64,000 nt of DNA, from positions 92,421 to 156,420 of the forward strand of contig NZ_JJNZ01000026.1 in assembly GCF_000690055.1 (NCBI RefSeq), read 5' to 3'. Made by a program: the position numbers and the translations under genes. Shown piece by piece: positions 35,237 through 45,596 of this stretch; position 1 is the stretch's first letter; every line of letters starts with the position of its first letter. A model generated the notes under the pieces. The model was not told where the DNA came from. It did no database searches and saw nothing but the letters and a program-made list of their open reading frames with translations. The stretch is from Pseudoalteromonas fuliginea. GTDB lineage: Bacteria; Pseudomonadota; Gammaproteobacteria; Enterobacterales; Alteromonadaceae.

Positions 35237-38200
35237 TTATAGCTTAGCGTCGTCAGTAACTGCAATTGAAGTTGACGAAATAAGACCCGATGTAGCTTCA
35301 ACACTAATTGTTAAAAAACCATCAGTTATATCATTTCTTCCATCGGCTGGCTCTCTTGTTATACCAAAGGAAATACCTACAGGCACAAAACTTGTTGTAT
35401 TAGGAAAGATATAACTGTTAGTGCCCGTTAGAATACCATTTTCAGAGGCGATACTTACCTCACTCCCAACGGGTAAAGGGTTATTATAGGCATCAGCTAT
35501 GAACACGGTTAATCCAACACTATTAGTTCCTGTCGCTTCTGTTAAGTCTATTGAATCAACTCCACACATTAGCTGGCCTGTTGAACTACGCACTAAAGGC
35601 CCTGTAGGGTCACTATTTACACGCACCTCAGTCGCTGTTACGCCTGTAATAGCAGCACAATCATTGGCATAAGTTATTAACCTAAAGAAAGCAGCATCAC
35701 CAGACATTACAATTTCTTGGTTTTGAAATACGTTAACCATTTGGCGGCTGCATATACCAGCAGTTTCGTCTTCTTGACGGCATAGTAAACCATTGTACAA
35801 ACCGTTCTCTGTAGTCCAAGAACCATTACCATCAAAATCTACAAACTCTTCAAACTCATCGCCTGTTGAGTTATCACGTGAACAAGGATCCGTTCCATCG
35901 TTACAGTCTTTACCGCCAAAAGTGCCATCTTCATTGTTATCAATAAAAGCTTCTGGAATATCAAATAAATCATCAAAGAAGTCTTCGCTATCAAAGTAAC
36001 CATTACCATTTAAGTCTGAAAAAGTCTCTTCACCAATAGCATATGCATGAACGGTTGCACGCCCCCCTAATGGTAAATCTAATGTTAGATCATTATTTAA
36101 AATACCTAATGGACACGGTAATCCACCATCACATTTTTGAGCAATTGTATTTTCGTACATTGAATCGGTAAACGGGCGTGGATTACTACTAGTCCAAGTA
36201 ACACTACAAACGCCATTCGTAGTCGTACAGCTTGGTTCGATAACACCACCTTCAGTAATAAAACTTACAGCAGTGCCATCTGGTACCGGGTTATTAAAAT
36301 GATCGGCTAAGCGCGCATTAACAGATACTAAAGTCCCATCAACATTTAAACCATGCGTATTAAACTCTGAGCGAGATAGTGAAAAGCTATTTTGATCAGC
36401 AATCCCTGTGCTTATAACTAAAATATCCGAAGGCGCTGTTACAACCACAGTTTCGCCACCAACATCATCTTTACTTGAAGCAATAACACGCACAGGCGTC
36501 GCAACTGCACCAGACTGAACTGTAGTCTGTATCTCACCAGCACTATTGGTGATAGCCGAAGCGGTACTAAGCGTAATTCCACCTACTGAAGTGGATAATG
36601 TAAAGTCGACAGTTCTAGAAGCTAGTGCATTGCCGTTAGAATCAATTAGTTTAAATCTAACTTCTGAAATTTCACTTCTGTTAGCTCCACCTGTACCTTT
36701 TAATGAAATGACAGGTTGTGTTACTTCAATAAATTGGATGAAGCCAATATCAGCTGGAGATACATTAATCGTTGCCGTACCTGATACAGTATCACCACCA
36801 GTAACAACTGTTGCAGTAATAATATCGCCGCCAACACACGTTAAAGGTCGGTAAGTTGAACGAGCGAAACCACCAATGCTGGTAACAGCTTCATCCATCA
36901 CAGCTAAACCACTTGCAACACAGCCTGATGAAAATTCTACATTTAATGGGGTTGTATAGGCTTCACCATCTTTAGTAATTTCAATAGAAATTAGTGCTGT
37001 AGCACCTGCGGCTAGAAATTCATCATCAGCTAAAGAGCTTGTTATAGTAATATCAATATCTACAGCAGCTATCTGAAATGCTTTGGTAATGCTGCTCCCC
37101 AATACTGAAACAGTTATTTCTCCAGCCCCTACATCTCTGCCGGGGATAATATCAAGTATTGCAATACCATTTACATCGGTGATTGCGGTGCCCGTTGTAG
37201 GTGAAATAGAGCCAATCGTTGTTGTTGCCGTAACGAGAGTTTGAGTTAGTGGTATGGTTGAATCCTTTTTATTAACTTTAATATAAAGGATGCCAATTGA
37301 ATCACCAGAAATACCGGCAGTCTCTTCACATAAACTCACATCCTTCGTCGTTTTGAAGTCAGGTGGGCAGTTTTGGAATATTGTAAATGCTATATCGGCA
37401 CTGCTTTGATTTGGATCAATCGCATCCCCACTGGTATAAAAGCCCAATGTAGATTCAACCGCTTCAAACTGAGCGGTAACAATACCAGCCCCTTCAATTG
37501 TTCCTGATGTCAAATTGAGCGTAGCTATGCCCTTTGAGTCAGTCAGTGCAGTCCCTGAACTGGGCAATAAACTACCAAGCGATGAGTTAAAGGTAACAAC
37601 TTCTCCAACCGCCGGTTGACTATCAGAATCTAGAACAAGCGCCTTAATTAAACCACTTTCACTTGCACTAATCTGGCTCGTTTGTGCCAGCGTTGTCGCC
37701 GAAAGTAAGCTTAAATCAATCGTAAAATCTTCCGACAATCCCAGCACAGGAGCGTCGCCTGCTGTAGTGTAAGTATAAGCATTAGAGTTTATACTACTGC
37801 CATCTTCAGTAATATAAGTAGCTGAAACAGTTCCTGCACCAGCTTCAGTGCCAGCAAGTATATCTATTTTAGCAATGCCTTCATTATTGGTCATTGCTGT
37901 TCCATTAGACGGATTTATTGTTCCAAAGCCTGATAGATTAAATTGTATGAGCTGAAAAGCAGCTGGTTCACCATCTAACAGAAGTATTGCTTGTGCAATT
38001 GCGGGCGTTAAAAAATTTACATTTCTGGCCTCTCCTCCATTTAATGTTTGTAAATTAACGGCCAGCTCTACTTTAGGTATAACTTCAGTTTGAGTCTGAA
38101 AATCAAAAACGTCTGTATACGATGCGCCATCAATAGTATACGTCGCAGTAACTTCTCCCGCGCCTGTAATTGTTCCCGCAGAAAGTTCAACAGTGGCAAT

Positions 38201-38518
38201 ACCGTCACTTTGGGTTAATGCCGACTCTGGAGTAAGTTCACCCACACCATCAGCTAAACTGAACGTTATGCGTCTTCCTGCAACTGGGGTATCATTTTGT
38301 TTAAGTGTTACACGTAAATCTATTGGCGCGTCAGCAGTTACTGCATTTGATTCAGAGTCACTAGTTTGAGAATACCCTTGAAGGGTTACTGTATAAACAG
38401 TTGTGTCGGTGTCAGTATCACCACCCACTGTGCCATCTTTTTCAAGCGTTCCACCTCCGCCACAAGCCATGAGTAAAAAGCTAAGTAACATAATACTGAG
38501 CAATCGCGTTAAAGGCAT
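35237..38518 (-). CDS. large lipoprotein with bacterial Ig-like (Big_1) repeats
   Basis: This is a 1093-residue lipoprotein. The lipobox LMAC is at residue 19, followed by a Gly/Asp/Thr-rich linker. Roughly seven to eight Big_1/invasin-type beta-sandwich repeats follow, each with phrases like V.F....G.L.P.SG.A.T...G.A...L.AGT..GAG.VTA. Residues about 825-910 contain three Asp/Asn-rich loops (DLNGNGYFDSED, DNNEDGTFGGKD, DFDGNGSW) that resemble calcium-binding loops, and several cysteine pairs. The family is used in adhesins and surface proteins, so an outer-membrane surface role in attachment is plausible but not shown. It is transcribed alone, divergent from the symporter gene. Confidence 0.8.
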   Translation of the reverse strand: MPLTRLLSIMLLSFLLMACGGGGTLEKDGTVGGDTDTDTTVYTVTLQGYSQTSDSESNAVTADAPIDLRVTLKQNDTPVAGRRITFSLADGVGELTPESALTQSDGIATVELSAGTITGAGEVTATYTIDGASYTDVFDFQTQTEVIPKVELAVNLQTLNGGEARNVNFLTPAIAQAILLLDGEPAAFQLIQFNLSGFGTINPSNGTAMTNNEGIAKIDILAGTEAGAGTVSATYITEDGSSINSNAYTYTTAGDAPVLGLSEDFTIDLSLLSATTLAQTSQISASESGLIKALVLDSDSQPAVGEVVTFNSSLGSLLPSSGTALTDSKGIATLNLTSGTIEGAGIVTAQFEAVESTLGFYTSGDAIDPNQSSADIAFTIFQNCPPDFKTTKDVSLCEETAGISGDSIGILYIKVNKKDSTIPLTQTLVTATTTIGSISPTTGTAITDVNGIAILDIIPGRDVGAGEITVSVLGSSITKAFQIAAVDIDITITSSLADDEFLAAGATALISIEITKDGEAYTTPLNVEFSSGCVASGLAVMDEAVTSIGGFARSTYRPLTCVGGDIITATVVTGGDTVSGTATINVSPADIGFIQFIEVTQPVISLKGTGGANRSEISEVRFKLIDSNGNALASRTVDFTLSTSVGGITLSTASAITNSAGEIQTTVQSGAVATPVRVIASSKDDVGGETVVVTAPSDILVISTGIADQNSFSLSRSEFNTHGLNVDGTLVSVNARLADHFNNPVPDGTAVSFITEGGVIEPSCTTTNGVCSVTWTSSNPRPFTDSMYENTIAQKCDGGLPCPLGILNNDLTLDLPLGGRATVHAYAIGEETFSDLNGNGYFDSEDFFDDLFDIPEAFIDNNEDGTFGGKDCNDGTDPCSRDNSTGDEFEEFVDFDGNGSWTTENGLYNGLLCRQEDETAGICSRQMVNVFQNQEIVMSGDAAFFRLITYANDCAAITGVTATEVRVNSDPTGPLVRSSTGQLMCGVDSIDLTEATGTNSVGLTVFIADAYNNPLPVGSEVSIASENGILTGTNSYIFPNTTSFVPVGISFGITREPADGRNDITDGFLTISVEATSGLISSTSIAVTDDAKL

Positions 38519-38661
38519 TGACCTCTCCCTAGTGTTGTTATTATTAACTAAACGTTATTTACCTAATATTAACCTATAACCTAGTTTAAAATCACAGTTT
38601 TTTATTACTTTTTTGTATAAAATAATTTTCAATAAATACTAACTTTTTCTGTATAAATATT

Positions 38662-38678
38662 TATAGACTGGTAGTCTA
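38662..38678 (+). promoter_or_regulatory. hairpin over the first possible start of the symporter gene
   Basis: ATAGACT and AGTCTAT flank a GGT loop directly before and including the A of the ATG at 38678. The stem would hide that start codon in the mRNA. It could modulate translation, or indicate that the in-frame ATG at 38711 is the true start. Confidence 0.4.
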
Positions 38679-40045
38679 TGACAAAATTTATTAAAAGTAG
38701 ATTAGGGTATATGTCAAAAATCCGTTCAATGAGTTTAACCACTCGCATCATGATAGGTATGGGGTTAGGGGTTATAGTAGGCTTTATATTTCAGGCTATT
38801 TTAGCTGGTGAAGACGATTATCTAATACCACTTGGGTTATTCTCTTTGCCAATTAAAGCATTTTTTGTCGATGGCCTTTTTCATGTGGGTGGGCAAATAT
38901 TCATCGCTAGCTTAAAAATGTTAGTTGTTCCGCTCGTTTTTGTTTCACTTGTCTGTGGAACCTGCAGCCTTAGCGATCCAAAAAAACTGGGACGCTTAGG
39001 TGGCAAATCTATTAGTTTATATTTACTAACTACAGCTATAGCTATTACAGTAGCAATCTCCCTAGCCTTATTATTTAATCCCGGGGAAGGAATTGGCTTA
39101 CCTTCTCAAGCGAGTTACGATGCAAAAGAAGCACCTACTCTAGCTAGAGTTATTATAGACATGTTCCCAACAAATCCATTTGAAGCAATGGCTAAAGGCA
39201 ACATGCTACAAGTCATTGTATTTGCATTACTATTTGGCATTGCTATGGCACTAAGTGGTAAAGCAGGCAAACGCGTTGCTGATGTATTTGAAGACTTAAA
39301 CACAGTTATTTTAAAATTAGTTACTTTATTAATGAACATTGCACCATATGGCGTGTTCTTTTTAATGGCAAAGCTGTTCACTACAATAGAGCTCAATTTA
39401 ATTGTGAGCCTAGCTAAATATTTTGGCGTTGTTGTTTTGGCCCTGCTATTACATGCGCTTGTAAATTACACATTACTATTAAAAATACTAACGGGCTTAA
39501 ACCCGCGTATTTTCTTAGCTAAAATGAAGCACACCTGTTTATTTGCATTTAGTACATCAAGCTCTAGCGCAACCATGCCTATTACACTTGAAACTGCGAC
39601 TAAAAAGTTAGGTGCAAGCAACTCAGTTGCCTCATTTACTATACCCCTAGGTGCAACCATTAATATGGATGGTACAGCGATTATGCAAGGCGTCGCAACC
39701 GTATTTATTGCACAAGTGTTTAGTGTTGATTTAACGATTTCTGACTATTTAATGGTCATATTAACAGCTACGCTCGCATCTGTAGGCACAGCCGGTGTTC
39801 CTGGTGTTGGCTTAATAATGTTGGCAATGGTACTTAACCAAGTTGGCTTACCTGTAGAAGGGATTGCTATTATAATTGGCGTAGATAGATTGCTAGATAT
39901 GACCCGTACTGCGGTAAATGTTACTGGTGACTGTATGGTTACCTGTGTTGTTGCCAAGTCTGAAGGTGAACTTGATGAAAGCGTATTCAATGACCCTAAC
40001 GCAGCTAAAGATTTAGAAGATTATCATAAGTCTATTGATTCATAA
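38678..40045 (+). CDS. dicarboxylate/amino acid:cation symporter (DAACS family)
   Basis: This is a 455-residue inner-membrane transporter of the GltP/DctA fold. Eight membrane helices and two re-entrant loops are expected. Signature motifs are the serine-rich FSTSSSSATMP (near residue 290), PLGATINMDGTA (near 326) and DRLLDMTRTAVNVTGD (near 408), which form the substrate and sodium sites. The start is uncertain: ATG 38678 lies in a hairpin, and MSKIRSMSL at 38711 is an alternative. The Arg in DMTRT suits an acidic amino acid or dicarboxylate. It is a single-gene unit. Confidence 0.9.
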   Translation: MTKFIKSRLGYMSKIRSMSLTTRIMIGMGLGVIVGFIFQAILAGEDDYLIPLGLFSLPIKAFFVDGLFHVGGQIFIASLKMLVVPLVFVSLVCGTCSLSDPKKLGRLGGKSISLYLLTTAIAITVAISLALLFNPGEGIGLPSQASYDAKEAPTLARVIIDMFPTNPFEAMAKGNMLQVIVFALLFGIAMALSGKAGKRVADVFEDLNTVILKLVTLLMNIAPYGVFFLMAKLFTTIELNLIVSLAKYFGVVVLALLLHALVNYTLLLKILTGLNPRIFLAKMKHTCLFAFSTSSSSATMPITLETATKKLGASNSVASFTIPLGATINMDGTAIMQGVATVFIAQVFSVDLTISDYLMVILTATLASVGTAGVPGVGLIMLAMVLNQVGLPVEGIAIIIGVDRLLDMTRTAVNVTGDCMVTCVVAKSEGELDESVFNDPNAAKDLEDYHKSIDS

Positions 40046-40064
40046 TCTATGACTATTGAGTTAT

Positions 40065-40097
40065 AAAAAACCTTGATGTTTTGCATCAAGGTTTTTT
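40065..40097. terminator. bidirectional terminator between symporter and sohB
   Basis: A 14-bp stem (40065-40078 with 40084-40097) has a short loop and A6/T7 flanks. It lies between convergent genes. Confidence 0.88.
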
Positions 40098-40141
40098 TCG
40101 AGTAAAAATAATTAGCTTGTTCTCAGGTTAAAAATTCTAAT

Positions 40142-41158
40142 CTAAGGATTTAGGGACTTAAATTTAGAAAGTAAGTTTATCCCGACTTTATTTACGCCAC
40201 TACTCAAGCCAAGCGCTAGCTTATCGCTCAGTCCTTTTTTGACTTTATATTTAATTTTATAGATTTGGCGTTCATGTTGCTGCTCTAATAAAGCATCATC
40301 ACTTGTTTTTATAACATCTACCAAGCCTTTTTCAATAGCTTGCGTTGCAAACCAATGCTCGCCTGTCGCAACTAGATTTATATCTAAACTTGGGCGTTGT
40401 GTACTCACAAATGTTTTAAATAAGTCGTGAGTTTGTTCAATTTCTTCGCGAAATTTTTCACGAGCTTTATCCGTATTCTCACCAAATAAAGTCAGTGTAC
40501 GCTTAAACTCACCAGCAGTTATTTGTTCAAATTCAACATCATTTTTCTTCAATATTTTATTAAAGTTAGGAATTTGAGCAATTACCCCAATAGAGCCAAC
40601 AATTGCAAATGGTGCAGCGAGTATTTCATCGGCAACACATGCCATCATGTACCCTCCACTGGCAGCCACTTTATCAATTGAGACACTCAAGGGTATGCCA
40701 GCATTTTTAATACGCTGTAGTTGCGAAGCAGCAAGTCCGTACCCATGTACAACCCCGCCACCACTTTCTAAACGAATAAGGACCTTGTCTTTACTAGGTT
40801 CAGCAATAGAGATAATGGCTGTTATTTCTTCTCGTAAGCTTTCCACCTCGTGTGCATCCATACTGCCCACAAAGTCAATTACATATAAACGAGGTTTAGC
40901 TTCGTCTTTATCTGCTTTTTTACTTTGCGATTTAATCTGTTTTTGGTGTGCTTTAAGCTCTTTTTTACCGAGCGTATTTTGCAAAAAACTTTCTTTAAGT
41001 TCTTCTAATTGCTCTGATATATCATCTATTTGTATTTCACCTTTTTTAGCTTTTGGCTTAACTGCAGCGCCAACTATCAACATTAGAATAACTGCGATAG
41101 CGATAACAAAAGTAACTGTTTTAGCAAAAAACAAACCGTACTCGTATAAAAATTCCAA
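40142..41158 (-). CDS. sohB: SohB-like S49 peptidase, inner membrane
   Basis: This is a 338-residue membrane-anchored serine peptidase of the signal-peptide-peptidase A family. One transmembrane segment covers residues 11-32, followed by a charged linker rich in Lys and Glu. The catalytic serine is S167 in KVAASGGYMMA and the general base is K219 in AGEFKRTLT, the Ser-Lys dyad of S49. E. coli SohB has 349 residues. The active site faces the periplasm. It is downstream of the lipase gene but separated by that gene's own region; a promoter before 41158 is likely. Confidence 0.93.
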   Translation of the reverse strand: MEFLYEYGLFFAKTVTFVIAIAVILMLIVGAAVKPKAKKGEIQIDDISEQLEELKESFLQNTLGKKELKAHQKQIKSQSKKADKDEAKPRLYVIDFVGSMDAHEVESLREEITAIISIAEPSKDKVLIRLESGGGVVHGYGLAASQLQRIKNAGIPLSVSIDKVAASGGYMMACVADEILAAPFAIVGSIGVIAQIPNFNKILKKNDVEFEQITAGEFKRTLTLFGENTDKAREKFREEIEQTHDLFKTFVSTQRPSLDINLVATGEHWFATQAIEKGLVDVIKTSDDALLEQQHERQIYKIKYKVKKGLSDKLALGLSSGVNKVGINLLSKFKSLNP

Positions 41159-41206
41159 CTGGTTTCTCCATTTATAAATTTCAGCTAATTTAACATGCTT
41201 TAAAAC

Positions 41207-41236
41207 AAAAAAAAGCCACTTTTCAGTGGCTTTTAA
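41207..41236. terminator. terminator downstream of the VolA-like lipase
   Basis: The stem aaaagccact / agtggctttt (41211-41220 with 41225-41234) has a 4-base loop. It is preceded by an A run that becomes a U tract on the minus strand. Confidence 0.85.
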
Positions 41237-41258
41237 AGGTTAATTATTTTACTGGTTA

Positions 41259-43688
41259 TTAATCAGTCACAACTTCAGAGTCTGAAACTAACAACATACG
41301 TCCACGTGCAGCTAAATAAGTAGCTACTTGCAGCTGCATTTCTGCATTAGCAGCAGCACTGCCTTCAACAGTTGAAGCCTTTGCAGCATCTTGAGCTGGC
41401 GTTAATATAGAACCATGATGCCCTTTAGTAAATTTAACTAAATAGCTCGAAGGTGTTTCACTTAATGCTTGCGAAGTACTTACTGTTTCAAGACCCATCA
41501 AGTTAGCTAATGGAATTGTGCCAGAAATAGGATTATTAGCTGCCATTGGCGGTATCACTTGGTCGGGCTTGTTATCAACACCATCACCCACAACAACATT
41601 AGTATAAACAGGAGTACCTAATGCTTTCACCGTGGCAGCGTAGTTAGTTGGATCGCCACTATCAAGTGCTGTTTGTGCCGCAAATGCAAACTGTGTAAAT
41701 ACACCTTGAATGTTAGTAAGTTTAGTCGTTTCACCCGCAGTAGTAAGTGATGCAACATATTCATTGTAACCACATGTCAAGTAAGCTTCCATGTCTGGTA
41801 CTAATGAGCCACAGTTAGAAAGCGCAGCGCCTTGTAGGTAGACATTAAGTTCATCAGCTTCGGTTGTACCAGCTTGTGAAAGTACTGAACCTTGAATAAA
41901 TGGACCAAACGCAGCAGATTCAAGTAAGAAGCTTGCTATGCCACCGCCGCCACTTGCAAGTGCTACTGTATTTACATTAAACAGTGGGTCAACAGTAGGC
42001 GCCATTGGGCTATTAGCTTGAGCAATAAATGCCGGGGCTACAATAGACCCTAACGAATGCCCGATGTAGGTAACATCTTTACTATTGATAGTCGTATCGT
42101 TAATAAAGTTTAAACCCAAGCGTAAGCCTAATAAATCAGCCGCTGATTGACGTAGGCTATCTCGCGCAACAAGTAATGAACTCAAGTCCATATAACTAAG
42201 TACCGAACCTGTTGTTGCATTAAAGTCATCACTTCCATCACCATCAACATCGATACCGCGTTCACCATGTCTTGGGTGGTCAATTGCTACAGTTGCAAAA
42301 CCTTGAATAGAAAGTTGGGCAGTTAACGCTAGCATACTTTCTTTTTGCGTAGTAATACCATGCTGCATAATTACAACAGGCCAGCCATTTTCTGGCATTT
42401 CAATAGCCGGTAATTGTAGTTGCGCACGAACACCGTTAATAATTGGTAAAATAGGTTTTGTTAGTTGTACTGGCACATTCGCCATGCTTTGTACTTTTGG
42501 AATGGTATTATATTTAGTTAAATGACGCGTGCTGTCTAAACCTAAATCTCGAAGCTGTCCACTACTCAATGCAAAACATAACCCGTCATTCTCACTAATA
42601 GGTTCTGCAGGAAAAGCATCACCGGCAACAGCTTTATAACCAAGTATTGCTACCGCGTTATCACACATACCTTGCCAATATGTATCGTTTAAATCACTTA
42701 TCTCAGTGCCTGTTGGAGTCCCTAGGTACATAGGAAGCATAATGCTACCCTTTTGATATTGAACACCAGAAAAAGCAGGCGATACTTCAACACCTTGTGA
42801 AGCAAATACTTGTTGTACATTTACCATTGGTTGTTCTGGTACTTGCACAGCAGGTGTTGCCATACTTGGCTGTTGCAAGCTCACTGCTAACAACTGCTTG
42901 ATAGTACCCAGCACAGGCCCTGCTGATTGAATAGTCATCGCACCTGAGAAAATAATGTCGTCTTTCGTAATATTTCCAGAACTAACAACTACATTTTCGT
43001 AGCTATTAACTGCGCCCTGCAAACCAAGTTGGGCTGCTGTAATTAATGGCGCTTCTTGTTTAACTAACCCATAAGTTGAAGATGGCTCAATAGAGCGGCC
43101 CAATGAGTCTTTAAGCCCTGTTGTTAATACATTAATGTATGAACTACCAGCTTTAAATGGTTTTAGAGGAACAATTGCAACAGCATTACCTGAAGCTTGA
43201 GTAACAAAGTCAACACCAAAGGTAAGTTCGCCCACTAATTTACAAGCAGTACCTGCAGCTACTACCGAACATTCTTCATCCGTTAAGCTTGCACCCATTA
43301 TTACTTCAAAAATTCTAACCGTACCAGGAGCCCCAGCAGATGCTTCATCTAAACTTACACTCGGTGGGAATGTTAAATCAATTTTATAAGGAACCTGCGA
43401 AGACCAACCATCAAGTGCGCCTAGAGCCAATTGTGGGTTGGCATAAGCTGTGCGTGGAATAGACACGTTATCATCATCTAATTCACCAGGAATGTTTAAT
43501 GTACCGTCTTGGGTACCACTCATTAACAAATCGTTTGGAACAGATATAACTCCATTAGCAGGGTCAAAACTTACTGTTGCCGTTGGAATAACTGGGGCTG
43601 TATCGTTTTTAACATCTTTTAACGTTTCTCCACCGCCACAACCTGCTAAAGCAGCTGTAACCGAGAGTGAAAGTAGCATTTTTTTCAT
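41259..43688 (-). CDS. VolA/Pla-1-type outer-membrane lipase lipoprotein
   Basis: This is an approximately 809-residue lipoprotein. The lipobox LAGC lies at residue 16 (MKKMLL start), followed by three glycines. The N-terminal half contains an SbsA-like beta domain (VSFDPANGVISVPNDLLM). The C-terminal alpha/beta-hydrolase domain has the elbow GHSLGS with nucleophile S545. Such proteins (VolA in Vibrio) are surface-exposed lysophospholipases that release fatty acids from host or environmental lipids. I chose the ATG at 43688; a 6-codon extension exists. It is transcribed alone, divergent from yciK. Confidence 0.87.
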   Translation of the reverse strand: MKKMLLSLSVTAALAGCGGGETLKDVKNDTAPVIPTATVSFDPANGVISVPNDLLMSGTQDGTLNIPGELDDDNVSIPRTAYANPQLALGALDGWSSQVPYKIDLTFPPSVSLDEASAGAPGTVRIFEVIMGASLTDEECSVVAAGTACKLVGELTFGVDFVTQASGNAVAIVPLKPFKAGSSYINVLTTGLKDSLGRSIEPSSTYGLVKQEAPLITAAQLGLQGAVNSYENVVVSSGNITKDDIIFSGAMTIQSAGPVLGTIKQLLAVSLQQPSMATPAVQVPEQPMVNVQQVFASQGVEVSPAFSGVQYQKGSIMLPMYLGTPTGTEISDLNDTYWQGMCDNAVAILGYKAVAGDAFPAEPISENDGLCFALSSGQLRDLGLDSTRHLTKYNTIPKVQSMANVPVQLTKPILPIINGVRAQLQLPAIEMPENGWPVVIMQHGITTQKESMLALTAQLSIQGFATVAIDHPRHGERGIDVDGDGSDDFNATTGSVLSYMDLSSLLVARDSLRQSAADLLGLRLGLNFINDTTINSKDVTYIGHSLGSIVAPAFIAQANSPMAPTVDPLFNVNTVALASGGGGIASFLLESAAFGPFIQGSVLSQAGTTEADELNVYLQGAALSNCGSLVPDMEAYLTCGYNEYVASLTTAGETTKLTNIQGVFTQFAFAAQTALDSGDPTNYAATVKALGTPVYTNVVVGDGVDNKPDQVIPPMAANNPISGTIPLANLMGLETVSTSQALSETPSSYLVKFTKGHHGSILTPAQDAAKASTVEGSAAANAEMQLQVATYLAARGRMLLVSDSEVVTD

Positions 43689-43894
43689 ATTGTTGGCTCC
43701 GCACATATTTTATTTTTATAGTGTGTTTAATCAGTGTATTAAGTTAAAACAATGTAATCAGGTTATTAATGAGACATTAGACCAGTTAAACTTAACGTAA
43801 AGTTTCTATTTTCGCCACCTAATTTTGCAATAAATTCGATTACTTCACGTTTTGCTATGTTAAAATTAAAAAAATCATACAATTTGGTACTTTT

Positions 43895-44641
43895 ATGCAC
43901 ACTTATCAAGCAGCTGAAAACGCACTCAAAGATAAAGTTATTTTAATAACAGGCGCCGGCGATGGCATTGGTCGATTAGCAGCCATTACATATGCAAAGT
44001 ATGGTGCTACGGTTATTTTATTAGGTAAAACAACTAATAAACTTGAATGTGTTTACGATGAAATTGTTAATGCAGGTTATCCTAAACCTGCAATTGTGCC
44101 TATGGATTTAAAAGGCGCAACGAAGCAAAACTACCGCGACCTTGCCGCAACGATTGAATATCAGTTTGGCCGCCTAGATGGGCTTCTTAATAATGCCGGT
44201 ATTTTAGGCTCGCTTGGCCCACTTGAGCATTTTTGCTCATCTACGTTCGAAAATATAATGAAAGTAAACGTGACTGCACAAGCTATGATCACTAAAGCCT
44301 TGTTTCCGGTTCTTCGTAAATCTGATAATGCATCAATCGTATTCACATCATCAGGTGTTGGTCGCAAAGGCCGTGAATTTTGGGGACCTTATGCCATTTC
44401 GAAATTTGCAGTAGAAGGCATGATGCAAACATGGGCATGTGAAGTAGGTAAAACAAACATTCGTGTAAACTGTATTAACCCAGGTGCTACGCGCACTTCA
44501 ATGCGAGCGGCTGCATATCCAGGTGAAGATAGAGACGCGCTTGCTACACCAGAGGATTTAATGCCTACCTATTTATATCTAATGAGTGACGATTCTAATG
44601 AAGTGAATGGCGAATCGTTAGATGCTCAGGTAAAAAAATAA
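43895..44641 (+). CDS. yciK: YciK-like short-chain dehydrogenase/reductase
   Basis: This is a 248-residue cytoplasmic oxidoreductase of the SDR family. The nucleotide-binding motif ITGAGDGIGRLAA is near residue 20, the NNAG motif near residue 100, and the catalytic serine in FTSSGVGR near residue 152. The YAISK motif (Tyr, Lys) is near residue 168. Sequence order and length match E. coli YciK (252 residues), whose substrate is not defined. It stands between the lipase and rluB, as in related genomes where yciK lies near rluB. A terminator follows. Confidence 0.9.
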   Translation: MHTYQAAENALKDKVILITGAGDGIGRLAAITYAKYGATVILLGKTTNKLECVYDEIVNAGYPKPAIVPMDLKGATKQNYRDLAATIEYQFGRLDGLLNNAGILGSLGPLEHFCSSTFENIMKVNVTAQAMITKALFPVLRKSDNASIVFTSSGVGRKGREFWGPYAISKFAVEGMMQTWACEVGKTNIRVNCINPGATRTSMRAAAYPGEDRDALATPEDLMPTYLYLMSDDSNEVNGESLDAQVKK

Positions 44642-44678
44642 CTCAGCCTAAGTCCTGTGTTATTTAAAAGCACATTAA

Positions 44679-44705
44679 AAAAGCCGCAATGAGCGGCTTT
44701 TTTGT
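44679..44705. terminator. bidirectional terminator between yciK and rluB
   Basis: The stem aaaagccgc / gcggctttt (44679-44687 with 44693-44701) has a 5-base loop and is followed by T-rich sequence on both strands. It lies between convergent genes. Confidence 0.88.
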
Positions 44706-44726
44706 GTTAAATAAATAACTAATTGA

Positions 44727-45596
44727 TTATTTACGTTTAGTCGGCTTAACACGTTGATTGTGTTTTTTAACTGCTTTACGGATTTGGTTGATTTTAGCGC
44801 GTTTATCTTTGCGCTTTTCTGGCATAACAGAAAGCTTAGTCTGCGTCTCGCGACCTAATTTAACGGTTTTACGTAAATAGTTTACCGTTTCTAGATCATA
44901 CTCCATCCAACCACCTTGCGGTACGCGCTTATCTAGCTCCAATTTACCGTAACGAATACGAATAAGACGAGATACTTCCGCATCTTGAGATTGCCATAAA
45001 CGGCGGACTTCGCGGTTACGCCCTTCATTTAACGTTACGTTAAACCATCGGTTAACACCTTCGCCACCCATTGGGGTTACAGTCGTGAATTTGGCTGGGC
45101 CATCTTCAAGCTCAACACCACGTAGTAGGTTTTTAACCGTTTCGTTGGTTACTTCACCAAATACACGTGCAGAGTATTCACGCTCTACTTCATAGCTTGG
45201 GTGCATTAAACGGTTTGCTAACTCACCATCATTAGTAAACAGCATCAAACCTGATGTATTAACGTCTAAGCGGCCTACTGCAATCCAACGATCGCCATCA
45301 ATACGAGGAAGTCGGTCAAATACAGTACGACGCCCTTCTGGGTCTTTACGTGTACTTAGCTCACCTTCTGGTTTGTTATACATAATTACACGACAAATTC
45401 TATCTGCTTTTTCTTCAATTTTCACAGTGTGTCCGTCAACACGAATTAAGTCTGTTTCCTCAACACGGTCGCCTAACTTTGCCACTTTACCGTTTACACT
45501 AACGCGGTTTGCATCAATGTATTTTTCCATTTCACGGCGCGAGCCTACGCCTGCACGGGCTAGGACTTTTTGTAACTTTTCACCTTGTATACTCAT
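44727..45596 (-). CDS. rluB: 23S rRNA pseudouridine(2605) synthase RluB
   Basis: This is a 289-residue RNA-modifying enzyme. An S4-type RNA-binding domain covers about residues 5-65 ([20 protein letters not shown]). The catalytic domain of the RsuA/RluB group has D111 in [15 protein letters not shown] basic C-terminal tail follows. It modifies U2605 in helix 90 of 23S rRNA. Its ATG overlaps the scpB stop as ATGA, so the two are translationally coupled. RluE and RluF are alternatives, but scpB linkage favours RluB. Confidence 0.93.
   Translation of the reverse strand: MSIQGEKLQKVLARAGVGSRREMEKYIDANRVSVNGKVAKLGDRVEETDLIRVDGHTVKIEEKADRICRVIMYNKPEGELSTRKDPEGRRTVFDRLPRIDGDRWIAVGRLDVNTSGLMLFTNDGELANRLMHPSYEVEREYSARVFGEVTNETVKNLLRGVELEDGPAKFTTVTPMGGEGVNRWFNVTLNEGRNREVRRLWQSQDAEVSRLIRIRYGKLELDKRVPQGGWMEYDLETVNYLRKTVKLGRETQTKLSVMPEKRKDKRAKINQIRKAVKKHNQRVKPTKRK

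Noticed and set aside
40647..41177. 176-codon plus-strand frame antisense to sohB
   Set aside because: Shadow of the conserved S49 peptidase gene; no family pattern in its translation.
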